Source: CAZAMB01 sp964501365 (GTDB lineage: Bacteria; Planctomycetota; Phycisphaerae; UBA1845). Taken from it: a stretch of 64,000 bases of DNA. The notes beneath the pieces were generated by a model. That model was not told the origin of the DNA. It saw nothing but the letters and a program-made list of their open reading frames with translations, and ran no database searches. The number at the start of each line of letters is the position of its first letter. Position 1 is the stretch's first letter. The stretch lies in contig CAZCST010000020.1 in NCBI GenBank assembly GCA_964501365.1, positions 310,001-374,000 on the forward strand. The letters are read 5' to 3'. The translations under genes were made by a program, and so were the position numbers. Below are positions 1 through 10,700 of the stretch, piece after piece.

Positions 1-2740
1 TGCTCGTACATTCGACGCCGTCATTGCAGTCCGAATCCGCGAGGCAATCGCCGCAGGTGTTCGTGGATTCATCACACATTTGATCCGCCGGACAGGGATT
101 GCCCGACGACTGGCAGTCGAGTTTCTCGTCACAGTATTCAAGACCGTCGCAATGAAGGCCGTTGTCGGGACAGTGATGGTCATTGGCTGAATGGAAGCAT
201 GTGCCAAGCTTGCAGGCATCATCGGTGCAGCCCACGCCGTCATCGCAGTCGGCAGCCGTGAGACATTCCACGCAGGACTGATCCGGTTCATCGCAAATCA
301 GGTCATCCAGGCACGGGGCAGGGCCGCCCTTGCACGTTCCGTCATGGCAGGCGTCCAAAGTTGTGCAGAATGCTCCGTCGTCGCAGGGAGTGCCGTCAAC
401 CAGCGCGACGTTGCCCGCGCAGTTGCCCTCCGGCCCGGATGGATTGCAGGAAATCAGATGGCAATCGACAATATCCGGGCAGCTCTGCGTTGCGCCGCCA
501 GAACACGAACCGTGCTGGCAGGTTTCACCGACGTTGCAGGCATTGTGGTCGTCGCAGTCGGTTCCGTCGGCAAGCGGCTGGGCCACACAGGCATCGGTCT
601 TTTCATTGCAGCGACCTACATTGCACTGATCGCCGGCGGCGGAGCAATCTCTGGCCGATCCGATGCAGGCTCCAGCTGTGCACGCATCATGCACGGTGCA
701 GAAGAGTTCGTCGTCACACGCGGAACCGTCCTCGATGGGTCGCGGTTCGCATTTCTTGGTTTCGTCATTGCAGACGCCGGAATTGCATTGATCGTTCAAA
801 TAGGAGCAGTCTCGCGCAATTCCTCCACAAGCACCGGCCGTACATGTATCTTTCAGCGTGCAGAAGTGCCCATCGTCGCATCCTGTTCCGTCGGGAACCG
901 GAATGCTTGTACACTTGTCCGATGCCTCCAGGCAGAAGCTGGTAGTGCATGGGTTGCCGGTGTCGCCGCAGTCTCGGGAAGAGCCGCCGCACACGCCGTT
1001 GCTGCACTTGTCGTCGACGGTACAGAAAAGTTCATCGTCACATTCGATGCCGTCCGGACGAGGCTGCTTCTTGCAGACGTTTTGTTCCTCGTCGCAGGTG
1101 CCGCTGTTGCATTGGTCGCCGGCGGAGCTGCAATCGCGGGACGTTCCCCTGCACGCCCCCTGAACGCAGGCGTCATTCACTGTACAGAAAGCACCATCGT
1201 CACAGCCTGTTCCGTTGGCGACGGGCACCGCCTTGCACTCATCGGTCTCCTCGTTGCAAACTCCAGTATTGCATGAATCGGTCAAGGCGCTGCAATCTTT
1301 GGCGCTGCCCGAACAGGTTCCGCCGGTGCACACATCCGATACCGTACAGAATTGTCCGTCATCGCATGTTGTTCCGTTTTCCCGCGGCTTGCCCTCGCAA
1401 TGTTCTGCTTCTTCGTTGCAAGTCCCTATATTGCATTGATCGCTTGAGGAACTGCAATCGCGCGAAACTCCCACGCACTGACCCGCATCGCACCTGTCTG
1501 CGATCGTGCAATATTTCCCGTCGTCGCAACTGGTTTCGTTGGCGACAGGCCGGGCCTCGCAGGCATCGGAGTCTTCATTGCACACTCCTTCATTGCATTG
1601 ATTGGAAAGTGCGGCGCAACTGCGCGAGCTTCCGCCGCAAACGCCGTTGGTGCAAGCGTCATTCACGGTGCAGAATTTGTCGTCGTGGCAGGCCGTGCCA
1701 TCGGGAACCGACTGTGCCTCGCAGGAGTCTGTGGCCTCATTGCAAACACCGCTGTGGCATTGATCGGAAGATGCCGCGCAATCGCGCAGGCTTCCGTGGC
1801 ACACACCGGACACACATGCGTCATCGATGGTGCAGTAGAGACTGTCATTGCATGCTGTTCCGTCAATTCTCGGAGCGTGATGATTACAATTTCCCGGCGC
1901 GCCGGACGGGTCGCAGGAGGCAATGGTGCAATCGCCGCCGGCGGATTCACAGTTGGGAGGCGGTCCGCCATGGCAGGCGCCATCAGAGCAAACGTCACCC
2001 ATCGTGCAGGGATTGTCATCGGAGCATGAATTTGTGTTGCTGGTGTACTTGCAAATGCCAGCGTTGCAAGCGTCATTTGTGCAGGCGTTGTGGTCGTCGC
2101 AGTCGGCGCTCGTCAGGCACTGGCTGATCGTAACTTTAACATAGTCGGTGGTGACCCCGCGCTCCTCGCAGTTGTTCACCGCCAGCAGCGTAAGCATCTG
2201 TGAACCGCTGATGTACGACGCCGCGCTGCCGGTGTACGTTTTTGACAGATTCACGTCGGACGTCGATGTGGTGGTGCCCATCAACTCGTAGCTGGATGTG
2301 GCGGCGTTCCACAGGTAGAGACGGATGGTTCCGCCATTCTGGGCTCTTCCCTCCCAGCGCACCGTCATGCTTGCGATCGACGCCGGAAGCTCTGCGATCT
2401 TGAATACGAAGCGCGTTGCGGCGCGATAACTGCCGCCAATATTTCCCGTTGCGTAGCGGACGTCATCCGTATTGACCAGGCGGGAGTAATTGGACGAGCT
2501 GAATATCGTTGATGGAATGTTGCTGGTCAGCGGAGGGATCGTGCTTTCCGGAATGCGGTCTTTGTAGGCAAATCGCGTCGTCCCCACTCCGGTGCTGAAA
2601 TCATAGCTGATCTGGGCGTGTGCTGCGGGCGCGGCCAGCGCGGCGGCCAGAACGGCCAATTGGAACCAATTTCGCGGCGAAAGTCTGCGATGATTCGATA
2701 CGCGAGTACACAACATTCGACCTGCAAGAATCCTGTTCAT
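1..2740 (-). CDS. Secreted Cys-rich repeat protein (C-terminus outside window)
   Basis: The minus-strand frame stays open from an ATG at 2740 to the window edge, giving 913 visible residues and no stop. A GGGGGGAAG ribosome site lies just upstream of the start. Residues 1 to about 45 form a long signal peptide ending near AAHAQ. Residues 45 to 195 look like a beta-rich domain with few cysteines. The rest is cysteine-rich: one or two degenerate units, then eight regular 54-residue units, then more degenerate ones. The unit consensus resembles DGTxCDDGxFCTVxDxC followed by GxCxGxxRDC and QCNxGxCNExTxxC. It recalls the CTDC-type Cys repeats known from Dictyostelium, but that link is only by eye. 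I infer an exported, disulfide-stabilised surface or matrix protein. The enzymatic role, if any, cannot be judged without the C-terminus. Confidence 0.85.
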   Translation of the reverse strand, partial: MNRILAGRMLCTRVSNHRRLSPRNWFQLAVLAAALAAPAAHAQISYDFSTGVGTTRFAYKDRIPESTIPPLTSNIPSTIFSSSNYSRLVNTDDVRYATGNIGGSYRAATRFVFKIAELPASIASMTVRWEGRAQNGGTIRLYLWNAATSSYELMGTTTSTSDVNLSKTYTGSAASYISGSQMLTLLAVNNCEERGVTTDYVKVTISQCLTSADCDDHNACTNDACNAGICKYTSNTNSCSDDNPCTMGDVCSDGACHGGPPPNCESAGGDCTIASCDPSGAPGNCNHHAPRIDGTACNDSLYCTIDDACVSGVCHGSLRDCAASSDQCHSGVCNEATDSCEAQSVPDGTACHDDKFCTVNDACTNGVCGGSSRSCAALSNQCNEGVCNEDSDACEARPVANETSCDDGKYCTIADRCDAGQCVGVSRDCSSSSDQCNIGTCNEEAEHCEGKPRENGTTCDDGQFCTVSDVCTGGTCSGSAKDCSALTDSCNTGVCNEETDECKAVPVANGTGCDDGAFCTVNDACVQGACRGTSRDCSSAGDQCNSGTCDEEQNVCKKQPRPDGIECDDELFCTVDDKCSNGVCGGSSRDCGDTGNPCTTSFCLEASDKCTSIPVPDGTGCDDGHFCTLKDTCTAGACGGIARDCSYLNDQCNSGVCNDETKKCEPRPIEDGSACDDELFCTVHDACTAGACIGSARDCSAAGDQCNVGRCNEKTDACVAQPLADGTDCDDHNACNVGETCQHGSCSGGATQSCPDIVDCHLISCNPSGPEGNCAGNVALVDGTPCDDGAFCTTLDACHDGTCKGGPAPCLDDLICDEPDQSCVECLTAADCDDGVGCTDDACKLGTCFHSANDHHCPDNGLHCDGLEYCDEKLDCQSSGNPCPADQMCDESTNTCGDCLADSDCNDGVECTS
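569..1864 (-). repeat. Eight in-phase 162-bp coding repeats (54 residues, 8 Cys each)
   Basis: Eight consecutive units of exactly 54 codons fill this stretch of the minus-strand exoprotein with no length variation. The Cys spacing within a unit is constant (positions 5, 11, 17, 22, 29, 36, 41, 48). The residues between cysteines vary considerably from unit to unit, so the repeats are old or diversified rather than freshly duplicated. Confidence 0.85.
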
Positions 2741-3468
2741 GCACTTCCCCCCGAAGTTTTTCTGAACCCCATGATGATGAAAAATTGGAACTGATTGGGC
2801 GGCATTGACACCAGCCGCTTTTCCACCCCGCTACAATGCTAGCGCGGGGCTTGTCAAACTCAAGAAATCCTGGGAATTCGGAGGGCCTGTCCAGCCGTGC
2901 GAGTTATTATCGCTTCATGGAAGGAATATGAGACGGTCGTAGCAGACAATCCATACCGAGACACAGCACTTCGACGTTTGTTACCAAATCTTCTGCTCTT
3001 ATCGCAATGTGGCCGATCGAAGACCTCATCGAATTCGGAACTGCAGCCTGTTTTTTCCTTTGACCAAGGCATCTGGCAGCTCGAAATCCTGTTGCAACCG
3101 AAACGCGATCATGGCTTTGATGTGCCTGTCTTCCCTGATTGGTTTTGATGCACTCGGTATGGCCAGATTCAAGGAAAAAAAGGTGCTCCGTTCACATCAG
3201 CTCAGAGCCCATTGAACTGTGCGTAGTGGCTGGAATGTGGATTGTGGCGTTATCTTTCGGTCGGATCGTCACCTGAGAACGCGGCCTCACAACGACAATT
3301 CGCATCATGTCGCATTTGTAATGTCTTCGTAATCGTCCCTCGCGGTCATTATGGCTACGATGCTTCTGTTTCAGATACTTGGGATCGATTATGAGATACC
3401 TGCATGGACCCCAAGCCTAGAAATCGCACCTTGGGATCGCAAACGAAACCCATTTGAGGAGAGCTATC
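2741..3468. other. Intergenic, 728 bp, between divergent genes
   Basis: I see no convincing gene here; the short open frames lack family features or ribosome sites. The only structure noted is a CCCCGC/GCGGGG inverted pair around 2826-2849, about 90 bp upstream of the minus-strand Cys-rich gene. It overlaps promoter-like TTGACA/TACAAT words with poor spacing. The stretch presumably holds the two divergent promoters. Confidence 0.4.
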
Positions 3469-4527
3469 ATGAAAGCATCACTTTTCTCGAGTTCCTTCGG
3501 GTTCGTGTTGGGAACTGTGTGCATCGCAGGCGCTGTATTTGCACAACAAGCAGGGAATTCCCGCGATTCAAGTACTGGTGATTACCGCACCGCAACGTAC
3601 AAAGTCGGCGGCGAAGGAGGATGGGATTATCTTGTCGTTGATGCCGAGAGCCATCGCCTCTTCGTGACTCGCTCAACGCGCGTCGTGGTGTTGGATACCA
3701 ACTCGGGCAAGCCCGCCGGAGAAATTGCCGATACGCCCGGCGTGCATGGTGTCGCTCTGGCTCCCGATCTCAGCCGCGGATTTACGAGTAACGGCAAGGC
3801 TAACACGGCAACGATTTTCGATTTGAAATCGCTCAAGGTCATGGGAGCCGTCGAAACTGGCAAGAATCCGGACGCTATCGTTTACGAGCCCACAACAAAG
3901 CGCATTTTTACGATGAATGGGCGAAGCAATAATGCCACGGCCATCGATGCGGCTGCCGGCAAAACCATTGGTCAGATCGAGTTGGGTGGGAAGCCGGAAT
4001 TCGCCGTGGCTGACGGGTCGGGCAAGGTCTTCGTAAATCTCGAAGACAAGAACGAAATTGTGGTTCTCGATCCGCAAAGCTTAAAGGTTATGGCGCGCTG
4101 GTCGCTTTCGCCAGGCGAAGGGCCATCCGGACTGGCAATCGATGTGAAGAATCGTCGTCTTTTCAGCGTTTGCGAAAACAAGATGATGGTCATCCTGGAT
4201 GCCGACTCGGGAAAAGTGTTGTCGACGCTCCCGATTGGCGAGCATGTCGACGGCGCTGTATTCGATCCTGCGTCGGGTAATGCATTTAGTTCCAACGGAG
4301 ATGGCACGCTGACTATCATACATGAGGATAGTCCGTCGACGTTTTCCGTCGTTCAAACCGTGGCAACCATCAAGGGTGCACGAACTATTGCGCTAGATCC
4401 GATTTCACACAAATTGTTCCTTCCAACGGCAGAATTTGGTCCCACGCCCGAGCCAACGAAAGAAACTCCACACCCTCGGCCCAGTATTATGCCCGACAGT
4501 TTCCGAATCATTGTCGTCGGGAAGTGA
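3469..4527 (+). CDS. Exported YVTN/YncE-like beta-propeller protein
   Basis: The 352-residue product starts at ATG 3469, chosen because GAGGAGAG sits just upstream and because a clear signal peptide follows (ends near VFAQQ). The body is a string of about 40-residue beta-propeller blades with phrases such as VVDAESHRLFVTR, VYEPTTKRIFTMNGRS and AIDVKNRRLFSVCENK. This is the pattern of the YVTN/YncE family of periplasmic or extracellular seven-bladed propellers. The C-terminal blade carries a Pro-rich insertion before FRIIVVGK closes the protein. No catalytic residues are apparent, so a binding or scaffolding role is inferred. It is a lone plus-strand gene inside a minus-strand exoprotein island. 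Confidence 0.85.
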   Translation: MKASLFSSSFGFVLGTVCIAGAVFAQQAGNSRDSSTGDYRTATYKVGGEGGWDYLVVDAESHRLFVTRSTRVVVLDTNSGKPAGEIADTPGVHGVALAPDLSRGFTSNGKANTATIFDLKSLKVMGAVETGKNPDAIVYEPTTKRIFTMNGRSNNATAIDAAAGKTIGQIELGGKPEFAVADGSGKVFVNLEDKNEIVVLDPQSLKVMARWSLSPGEGPSGLAIDVKNRRLFSVCENKMMVILDADSGKVLSTLPIGEHVDGAVFDPASGNAFSSNGDGTLTIIHEDSPSTFSVVQTVATIKGARTIALDPISHKLFLPTAEFGPTPEPTKETPHPRPSIMPDSFRIIVVGK

Positions 4528-4846
4528 GGGCCAGAATGTATGCATCTAGTTAACTTCGTTCCAGCACTCTGGCTAAACCCCGCTCGTGGTGCCGGTGAGG
4601 TCGTAGAAGCAGGAGTGGCCACGTCATACCCATAGGCCGCAAACGGACCGTGGAGGCGACAAACAACCGGGGTTGGGAACGGTCCGATGTATGGTCGAAC
4701 GCACTCTACCTGGCTGGCTCAGTATCGAAGACTGCGCATCCGGTATGAACGACGCGAGGACATCAATATAGTACTCATGGCGTTCATACGCATCCACATT
4801 TTTCAGAAGCGCCTCAAAGCGACATTCCATCAGATGCTCCAAGGCG
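4528..4846. other. Intergenic, 319 bp, between convergent genes
   Basis: No supported gene or strong terminator. A minus-strand frame (4624-4842, TTG start) directly follows the stop of the gene ending at 4847. Its first 40 residues look protein-like but its tail does not, and it resembles no family I know. Confidence 0.35.
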
Positions 4847-7744
4847 TTATTGACTGGTAATGGTAACTGTCACAGCAGTTCCTGAATATGAAGCGCTTGC
4901 TGCCAGCCCGGCGGGAAAGTTGGCCAAAACGGTGTTTGCAAATGTTCCGCTCACGGTTCCCGCCGTCAATATGGTGAACTGCTGCCCCACAGTCGGCGTG
5001 AAGCCGTTGATGAGCGTCAATTTGAGCGTGCCACCCAGCGCGGAGGTTCCACCGACTGCTAACTGATCGTATTCAGTTGCCGGCGACGTCCCTCCCAATT
5101 CGATGTCCAGAGTGCCGCCGGCGTTCTGTGTGTAGGTCCCCGAAATCGTCAGCTTGCCCGCGCCGCCCGGGCCCGGCGTAACAATTCCGCCGCACGTGAC
5201 GCTGCCGGAAATCGAACCGGACGACGTGCCGGCACCGAGGCCAAGCGTGCCGCCGTTGATCTGCATCGCGCTGCCGACGCCCGACCGGGTGATCGATCCA
5301 CCCGAGAGGACAGTGCTGCCGGAGGTTTGCACGAAGGCCCCGGAAGTAGGGAACTCCAGCGTCCCCACGACAGCTTCGATCAAGCCGGTGTTCTGAACGT
5401 TGAGCGACACGATCGTGGAGCTGGCCGTCCCCGCCGACTTGCGGAACGTTCCCGCATTGTTCAGGGCGTTGACACCGGTTCCCCCGTTCAGATCGCTTTC
5501 CGTCTGGATATCAAACGTGGAACCACTCGAGTTGTTGATCGTCGAACCGGCGGTCACCGATATCGGCCCCCCCGTCCAGATGATCGAACCGTTGTTGGAA
5601 TTGGTGAGGGCTCGAGCGATGAGTTGCCGGGATCCTGTTCCCGACAAGTTCATGCCCCCGTTGAGGATGGTGGTGCCGGGGTTGTTCACGTCGCCGTGAT
5701 CCCCGGAAGTCCAGTTGAAGGGTCCGTTGACGGTCAGGGTGCCTGCCACGGCCAGGATTCCCTGCGTATCGATCGAGACGCTTCCCGTTGAGATGGGGCC
5801 GACGAACCGCAAAGCGGAGGCGGCTGCCCCCGGGGCGGTAATGCTGATCGACGATGGGGCCAGCCCCGCCGAAGCGGTCGCGTTAAAATTGGCATTTCCA
5901 TTATTGGAGAAAATCTGACCGCTGACCTGCGTGGGGCCGGTGAAGTTCGTGGTGCTCCCGAAGCCCGTGAATCGAAGCGCGCCCGTAGCGGGAACGATGA
6001 CCGAACCTGATATGTTCTGCGGAATTTGGACTGTCGTAGCGAACTCCAGCGCTGCGCCGGGGGAAACCGTGAAGCTCCCGGGACTGGTTCCGCCCGGCAA
6101 CTGCAGGGTGCCCGTCTGCACTTCCACCGCGCCGGTGTTGTCGAACACTCCCCCGACAGTCGAAAGCCCCGTTCCGCCAGACTTGCGAAACACCCCACCA
6201 TTATTGAGGGCGGATGGCGGAGTGAGGATCGCGGTGTCGGGTGAATCTCCGTCGCTGCGGAAATCGAAAAGTGAACCCGACGGGTTGTTGAAGATCGACC
6301 CGAACCCCCGGCTCAGCGTGCCGGTGCCGGTGATCGCGATCACCCCGTTGTTGGCGTTGTTAAACGTTCTGCCAAACAACTGGCAGGCAAATGCTCCGAT
6401 CTGCGTCAATCCTGCGTTGAATGTGATCGCGCCGCCGGGGTTTTGGTTCCCGATCGATGCGCCGTTGAGGGTGACTGGGCCATTAAACGTCACCGTGCCG
6501 GCGCCGCCAAGGAATGCACCCGATGAACCCGAACCCGCGTTATACGCACCCTGGAAGAAGGAGGGACCGTTTAAAGTCAATCCGCCATTGGCAAAAGCGA
6601 AAGTCTCCGCGCACTCAATACCTGCGATGATCGTCGTGCATGAAGGGCACTGCTGCAACGTCACGGTGATGTCCGTCGGGACATTGATGACCGCGATTTG
6701 GTCCGTTGTCGGAAGCGCTCCGCTTACCCAATTTGTGGTCGTACTCCATGGCCCGTTGGCGTTGGTGATCCAAAAGACGTGGTTGTCGAGCGTGATCAGC
6801 CCGGTGTCGGTGAATCCGGCGGGCACGGGTGACTTGAGGAGGCTCACTCCGGAGCGAGGCGTTCCACTGATCGTCGCGGTCGCATAGGCCGAGATCGGTC
6901 CGAGTTGTGAGGCCAGTCCCGGGACGATGAATTGTCCGGGCGCTTGTCCGGCTCCTCCGGTCGTGCCCGTTCCTGCGATCAACGCCCCGTTCACCACGAA
7001 GCGAACAGTCGCGCCGTCGACAGGATCGCCGTCGATGGTCTGTACGATACCTGTTACCGTCGTCAGTGGATCGCCGGGCGCCACAGTAATTGCAGTCACC
7101 GAGGTGGCACCCTCGACAGAGGCGGTGATGAGCGCGGTTCCGGCGCTTCGTGCCGTGGCCACACCGCGAAGCGGGTTGGCGGCGTCTGGAACAACGCTGA
7201 CGATCGCAGGGTTGCTGGTTCGAAAGGTCGCGGGACAGTGCACTTGCGGGTTGAGAGGCCCGGATGTTCCGTCGGAAAATGAGCCGGTGAGGTTGATGAG
7301 GGTTTGCTGGCCGATCGCGGTGAGCGTCGGAATTCCGGGAGCGGCGGCGAGGGCGGCCAGAGACTGCGGAGGAATCGAGCTGAATGTCAGATTTCCAACC
7401 AGGGACGATTCTCCCCGCCGAATCCGGAAGCACTCGCCGTACACATAGAGAGGTTGCGGGCCGCTCATGCACGTGCCGATTACGCGAAGGAAATCGTCAC
7501 TGAGAAAATCCGGAGCGGTGCCTGGCCCGCCGGCTCCGAATAGATCGGGCGCCGCGATATTGGGAACGACAAACGACCCATCGTGGTTGACCTGTACAGT
7601 CTGGCCGTTCACAGTGACCGTGCATGACTCGTCGAGTTGCTGAGCGGCGCCCCTTCCCGTTTGCAGGATCATCGTGCACAACACCACGGCGATGAAGGCA
7701 CGCGTTGGTGCGATTCGAGCAATGGGCAATCGTGAAGATTTCAT
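4847..7744 (-). CDS. Large exported beta-strand repeat protein with Ig-like domain
   Basis: The product is 965 residues from ATG 7744, preceded by GAGGAGACCC; a start seven codons earlier has a poorer context. A signal peptide ends near GRGAAQQ. Residues about 130-250 contain a Big_2-like Ig domain (phrases ATARSAGTALITASVEG), followed by a second beta domain of the carboxypeptidase-regulatory kind (DGDPVDGATVRFVVNG). From about residue 330 to the end there are Gly/Asn/Thr-rich strand repeats such as GTLSRGFGSIFNN and NSSGSTFDIQ. The C-terminal 90 residues (GGTLDIELGG, GGTLKLTLINGFTP) match the autotransporter-associated or planctomycete beta-helix tail type. I infer a fibrous parallel beta-helix surface protein. 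It lies 21 bp downstream of the Cys-Cys array gene, so co-transcription is likely. Confidence 0.8.
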   Translation of the reverse strand: MKSSRLPIARIAPTRAFIAVVLCTMILQTGRGAAQQLDESCTVTVNGQTVQVNHDGSFVVPNIAAPDLFGAGGPGTAPDFLSDDFLRVIGTCMSGPQPLYVYGECFRIRRGESSLVGNLTFSSIPPQSLAALAAAPGIPTLTAIGQQTLINLTGSFSDGTSGPLNPQVHCPATFRTSNPAIVSVVPDAANPLRGVATARSAGTALITASVEGATSVTAITVAPGDPLTTVTGIVQTIDGDPVDGATVRFVVNGALIAGTGTTGGAGQAPGQFIVPGLASQLGPISAYATATISGTPRSGVSLLKSPVPAGFTDTGLITLDNHVFWITNANGPWSTTTNWVSGALPTTDQIAVINVPTDITVTLQQCPSCTTIIAGIECAETFAFANGGLTLNGPSFFQGAYNAGSGSSGAFLGGAGTVTFNGPVTLNGASIGNQNPGGAITFNAGLTQIGAFACQLFGRTFNNANNGVIAITGTGTLSRGFGSIFNNPSGSLFDFRSDGDSPDTAILTPPSALNNGGVFRKSGGTGLSTVGGVFDNTGAVEVQTGTLQLPGGTSPGSFTVSPGAALEFATTVQIPQNISGSVIVPATGALRFTGFGSTTNFTGPTQVSGQIFSNNGNANFNATASAGLAPSSISITAPGAAASALRFVGPISTGSVSIDTQGILAVAGTLTVNGPFNWTSGDHGDVNNPGTTILNGGMNLSGTGSRQLIARALTNSNNGSIIWTGGPISVTAGSTINNSSGSTFDIQTESDLNGGTGVNALNNAGTFRKSAGTASSTIVSLNVQNTGLIEAVVGTLEFPTSGAFVQTSGSTVLSGGSITRSGVGSAMQINGGTLGLGAGTSSGSISGSVTCGGIVTPGPGGAGKLTISGTYTQNAGGTLDIELGGTSPATEYDQLAVGGTSALGGTLKLTLINGFTPTVGQQFTILTAGTVSGTFANTVLANFPAGLAASASYSGTAVTVTITSQ

Positions 7745-7765
7745 CGTCGGGTCTCCTCTTCGCAC

Positions 7766-10700
7766 TTATGGACAGGCCTGGCCAACTGGCGCACAGAGTC
7801 CGTTGCAACACAACGAGCCGGCATTACAACACGCATCGCCGCAGAAGGGCCTGCCGTCGGAACAGCAAAAGCTTCCCGGCGAGCATGATCCGTTGCAGCA
7901 GACCGTGCCGGTCGTGCAGCAAACGCTGCCACAGAAGGGTCGTCCGTCGGAACAACAGATGCTCCCGGGGGAGCACGTTCCGTTACAACAAGTAAAGTTT
8001 GCAGGACAACACACATCGCCGCAGAAGGATCGACCATCAGAGCAGCACGCAGTACCGGCGGGCTTGCAGGCGCCGTCGCAACACACTTCATCCGACTGAC
8101 AGCATCCATCGTTGCCGCAGCATGTCGTTCCTGCCTCACAACAGGTACTGTTTGAGCAGCAAACATCGTTAGGAGCGCAACAACTGTCTCCGCAGCACTG
8201 CGAATTGGGCGGACTGCACGAACCATTGGGACAACAATTGCCGCCTGGAGGCAGGCATTCTCCGTTGCAGCAGACTTGATTGGCGGCGCAACAGCCTTTG
8301 TCGCCGCAGCAGGTGGTCCCGGCCTCGCAGCATGTGCCGTTCTCGCAGCAGTCATCGTTCGCGCCGCAACATGTGTGCCCACAACATTGCGTATTGGGGG
8401 CCGTACAAGCGCCCTCGGGACAGCAATTGCCTCCTGGAGGAACGCATTGGCCGTTGCAGCAGGTCTCGTCCGCACTGCAACAGCCATCTTCACCACAACA
8501 GGTTGTTCCAGCCTCGCAGCAATTGCCATTCGGACAACAAACGTCGGCGGGGGCACAACAGGTGTCACCGCAGCATTGCGAATTGGGCGCGGTGCAGAAG
8601 CCGTTGAGACAGCAATTGCTCCCTGGAGTCAGGCATTGGCCGTTGCAGCAGATTTCGTCGCTGCCACAACAGCCGGCGTCACCGCAACACACAAGCTCAG
8701 CTTCGCAGCACGTCCCATTCCCGCAGCAATGGTCAGTTTCGCCGCAGCAGGTCTGGCCGCAGCATTGTGGGTTCGGCGGACTGCAAGAGCCGGTGCCACA
8801 GCATGTCGTTCCCACAGGATGGCAGCCGTCCGCGCAGCATATGTCCGTTGTCAGACAGCAATCACCGTGACAACAAACGGGAGCGTCAACGTCGCAAATC
8901 ACTCCGTCTTCGCAGCACACGTTTCCTGCGGGCAGGCATAGTCCGTTGCAGCAAACACCATCCGAAGGGCAGCAAGTGCTGCCGCAGCACTGCGGCTGGT
9001 CGGCTTCGCAGACATGCCCATCCGAACAGCAGGTCGAGCCGGCTGGCGCGCAGGCGCCATTGCAACAGAGCTGATCGGACGCACAGCATGTTTCCACGCA
9101 GCACTGTGGTTTGTCGGCAGGGCAGAAGCCGGGTTGATCGCAGCAGGTTGTACCGGGCGGCGCGCAGACATCGTTACAGCACTGAGCACCTTCGGCGCAG
9201 CAGCTTTCGCCGCAGCAATGCGGTGTCGGCGGACTGCACACGTGGCCGGGACTGCAACAAGTCGAACCGGGGATCTGACATTCGTCGTCGCAGCACACCG
9301 CGTCAGCCACGCAGCAACTCGACCCGCAGCATTGCGGGAATTCGGGAGGGAAGCACTCGGTTCCGTTGTCGCAACAGATATTGAGCGCACTGATGCAACG
9401 ATCACCGCAGCACTGCTCATCGGCGCGACAGCAACCGTTTTCGCAGCACTCCTCGCCTTCCAGGCAGCACGATCCGTGGCAACACGTTTCGTCTGAAGAG
9501 CAGACGCTTCCGCCGTCGCAGCAGACCGAATCTGCGGGGATACAAGTTCCCTCACAACATGTTTGACCATCCGTGCAGCAGGTCTCTCCGCACGGTATTC
9601 CCGCTGGAAAACACAGTCCGGCTTTGCACTCCTGACACGCATTGCAGTGACAACACTGGCCGGTGACGGAATACGGAGGGCAGTTGCATCCCCAGCCGGC
9701 AATGGAGATTCCCGCACCAGGGTCGGTGACGATCGTCGTACCGTCGTCGCTGACGTGCCCGCTGGCGATGATTTCAAACTTGCCCGTGGCGTGGTTGAAG
9801 CTCAGAAAGTTAGCAATCGCTCCGGCAGGCAGTCCGGACATATTCGGGTAGAAAATGGTCACCGGAGGATCGAATTGTGCGCCGCCGGGCTGCAGCGTCC
9901 ATGCGAAAGGCGGGGCAGCTCCATCCGGCAGGGGCATGGGCACGTCGTCGTGGTGAACTTGATTCAACGAGAGGACGGTTCCATTGGGCGCCGCAACCAG
10001 TTGGCTCCCGATGCGAATTTTCATCGACCCGGCCTTGACGATCATCTTCAATCCGGCCATCCCTTCGGTCGTCAGTTCAGTGTCCTGCGTTGTGCTGTAG
10101 AATCGGGCGTTGGCAGGATTGAGCCGCGGCAACAAGACCGGGGTTGGCAGCGAGTTGTTCGCGTTTGGAACGATAATCGCGTTGTAGCGGAGTGCTGGAT
10201 AAGTATTCGGAGGGATATCAATACCGGTCGCGCCTCCCACATGCGTCGCTGATGCGCCGAAGACGTGCACGTCCGCCGGACCTGAGCCCTGGATGGCATC
10301 AAACCGAAACTGTCCGTTCAAATCGGAAAGAACGAAGGGCAATGTGTTGCCCTCGATGACCAGCGCACACGTTGCCCCCTGAATCGGTTGCCCGCCGTTG
10401 TCGAGCACAAGCCCGGAGAATGTTGTTGGCGCGCTTTCGTTGCGGGCGATGCCGGAAATTGTAAATACCGCCGGTGCGTTGGGATTTCCGGGGAAATTCG
10501 CCTCGATCACATTGTTCCCAGCGGCTGCTCCAAGCCTGAACCCCACTTCCGCGTGGCCCGATAAACTCGTTTCAATCGTGATGGCGTCCTGGCCATCGAC
10601 TTTGCCGCCGCCCTGCAGCACGGTAAACGTGACGTCCACTCCGGCCCGCGGATTGCACGAATCGTTGACCCACACGCCAAGTTTGTCCGGGGCTTGCGAG

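Noticed and set aside
569..1864. CRISPR-like regular repeats
   Set aside because: The period is 162 bp, in frame, with no short conserved repeat or unique spacers, and it lies inside a coding gene.
191..2127. Long plus-strand open frames over the Cys-rich gene
   Set aside because: They mirror the minus-strand Cys repeats (GCA/TGC-rich) and contain no signal peptide or family feature; the minus-strand frame has the ribosome site and signal peptide.
2897..3148. Small plus-strand open frame in the 728-bp gap
   Set aside because: No ribosome site, no family feature and low-complexity ends; not supported as a gene.
4624..4842. 72-residue minus-strand frame directly after the filamentous protein stop
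   Set aside because: Starts with TTG, no family match, tail looks random; the first 40 residues only hint at protein.
7766..9500. Long antisense and out-of-frame open frames over the Cys-Cys array
   Set aside because: They arise from the repeat composition; only one minus-strand frame has a signal peptide and continuous domain structure.
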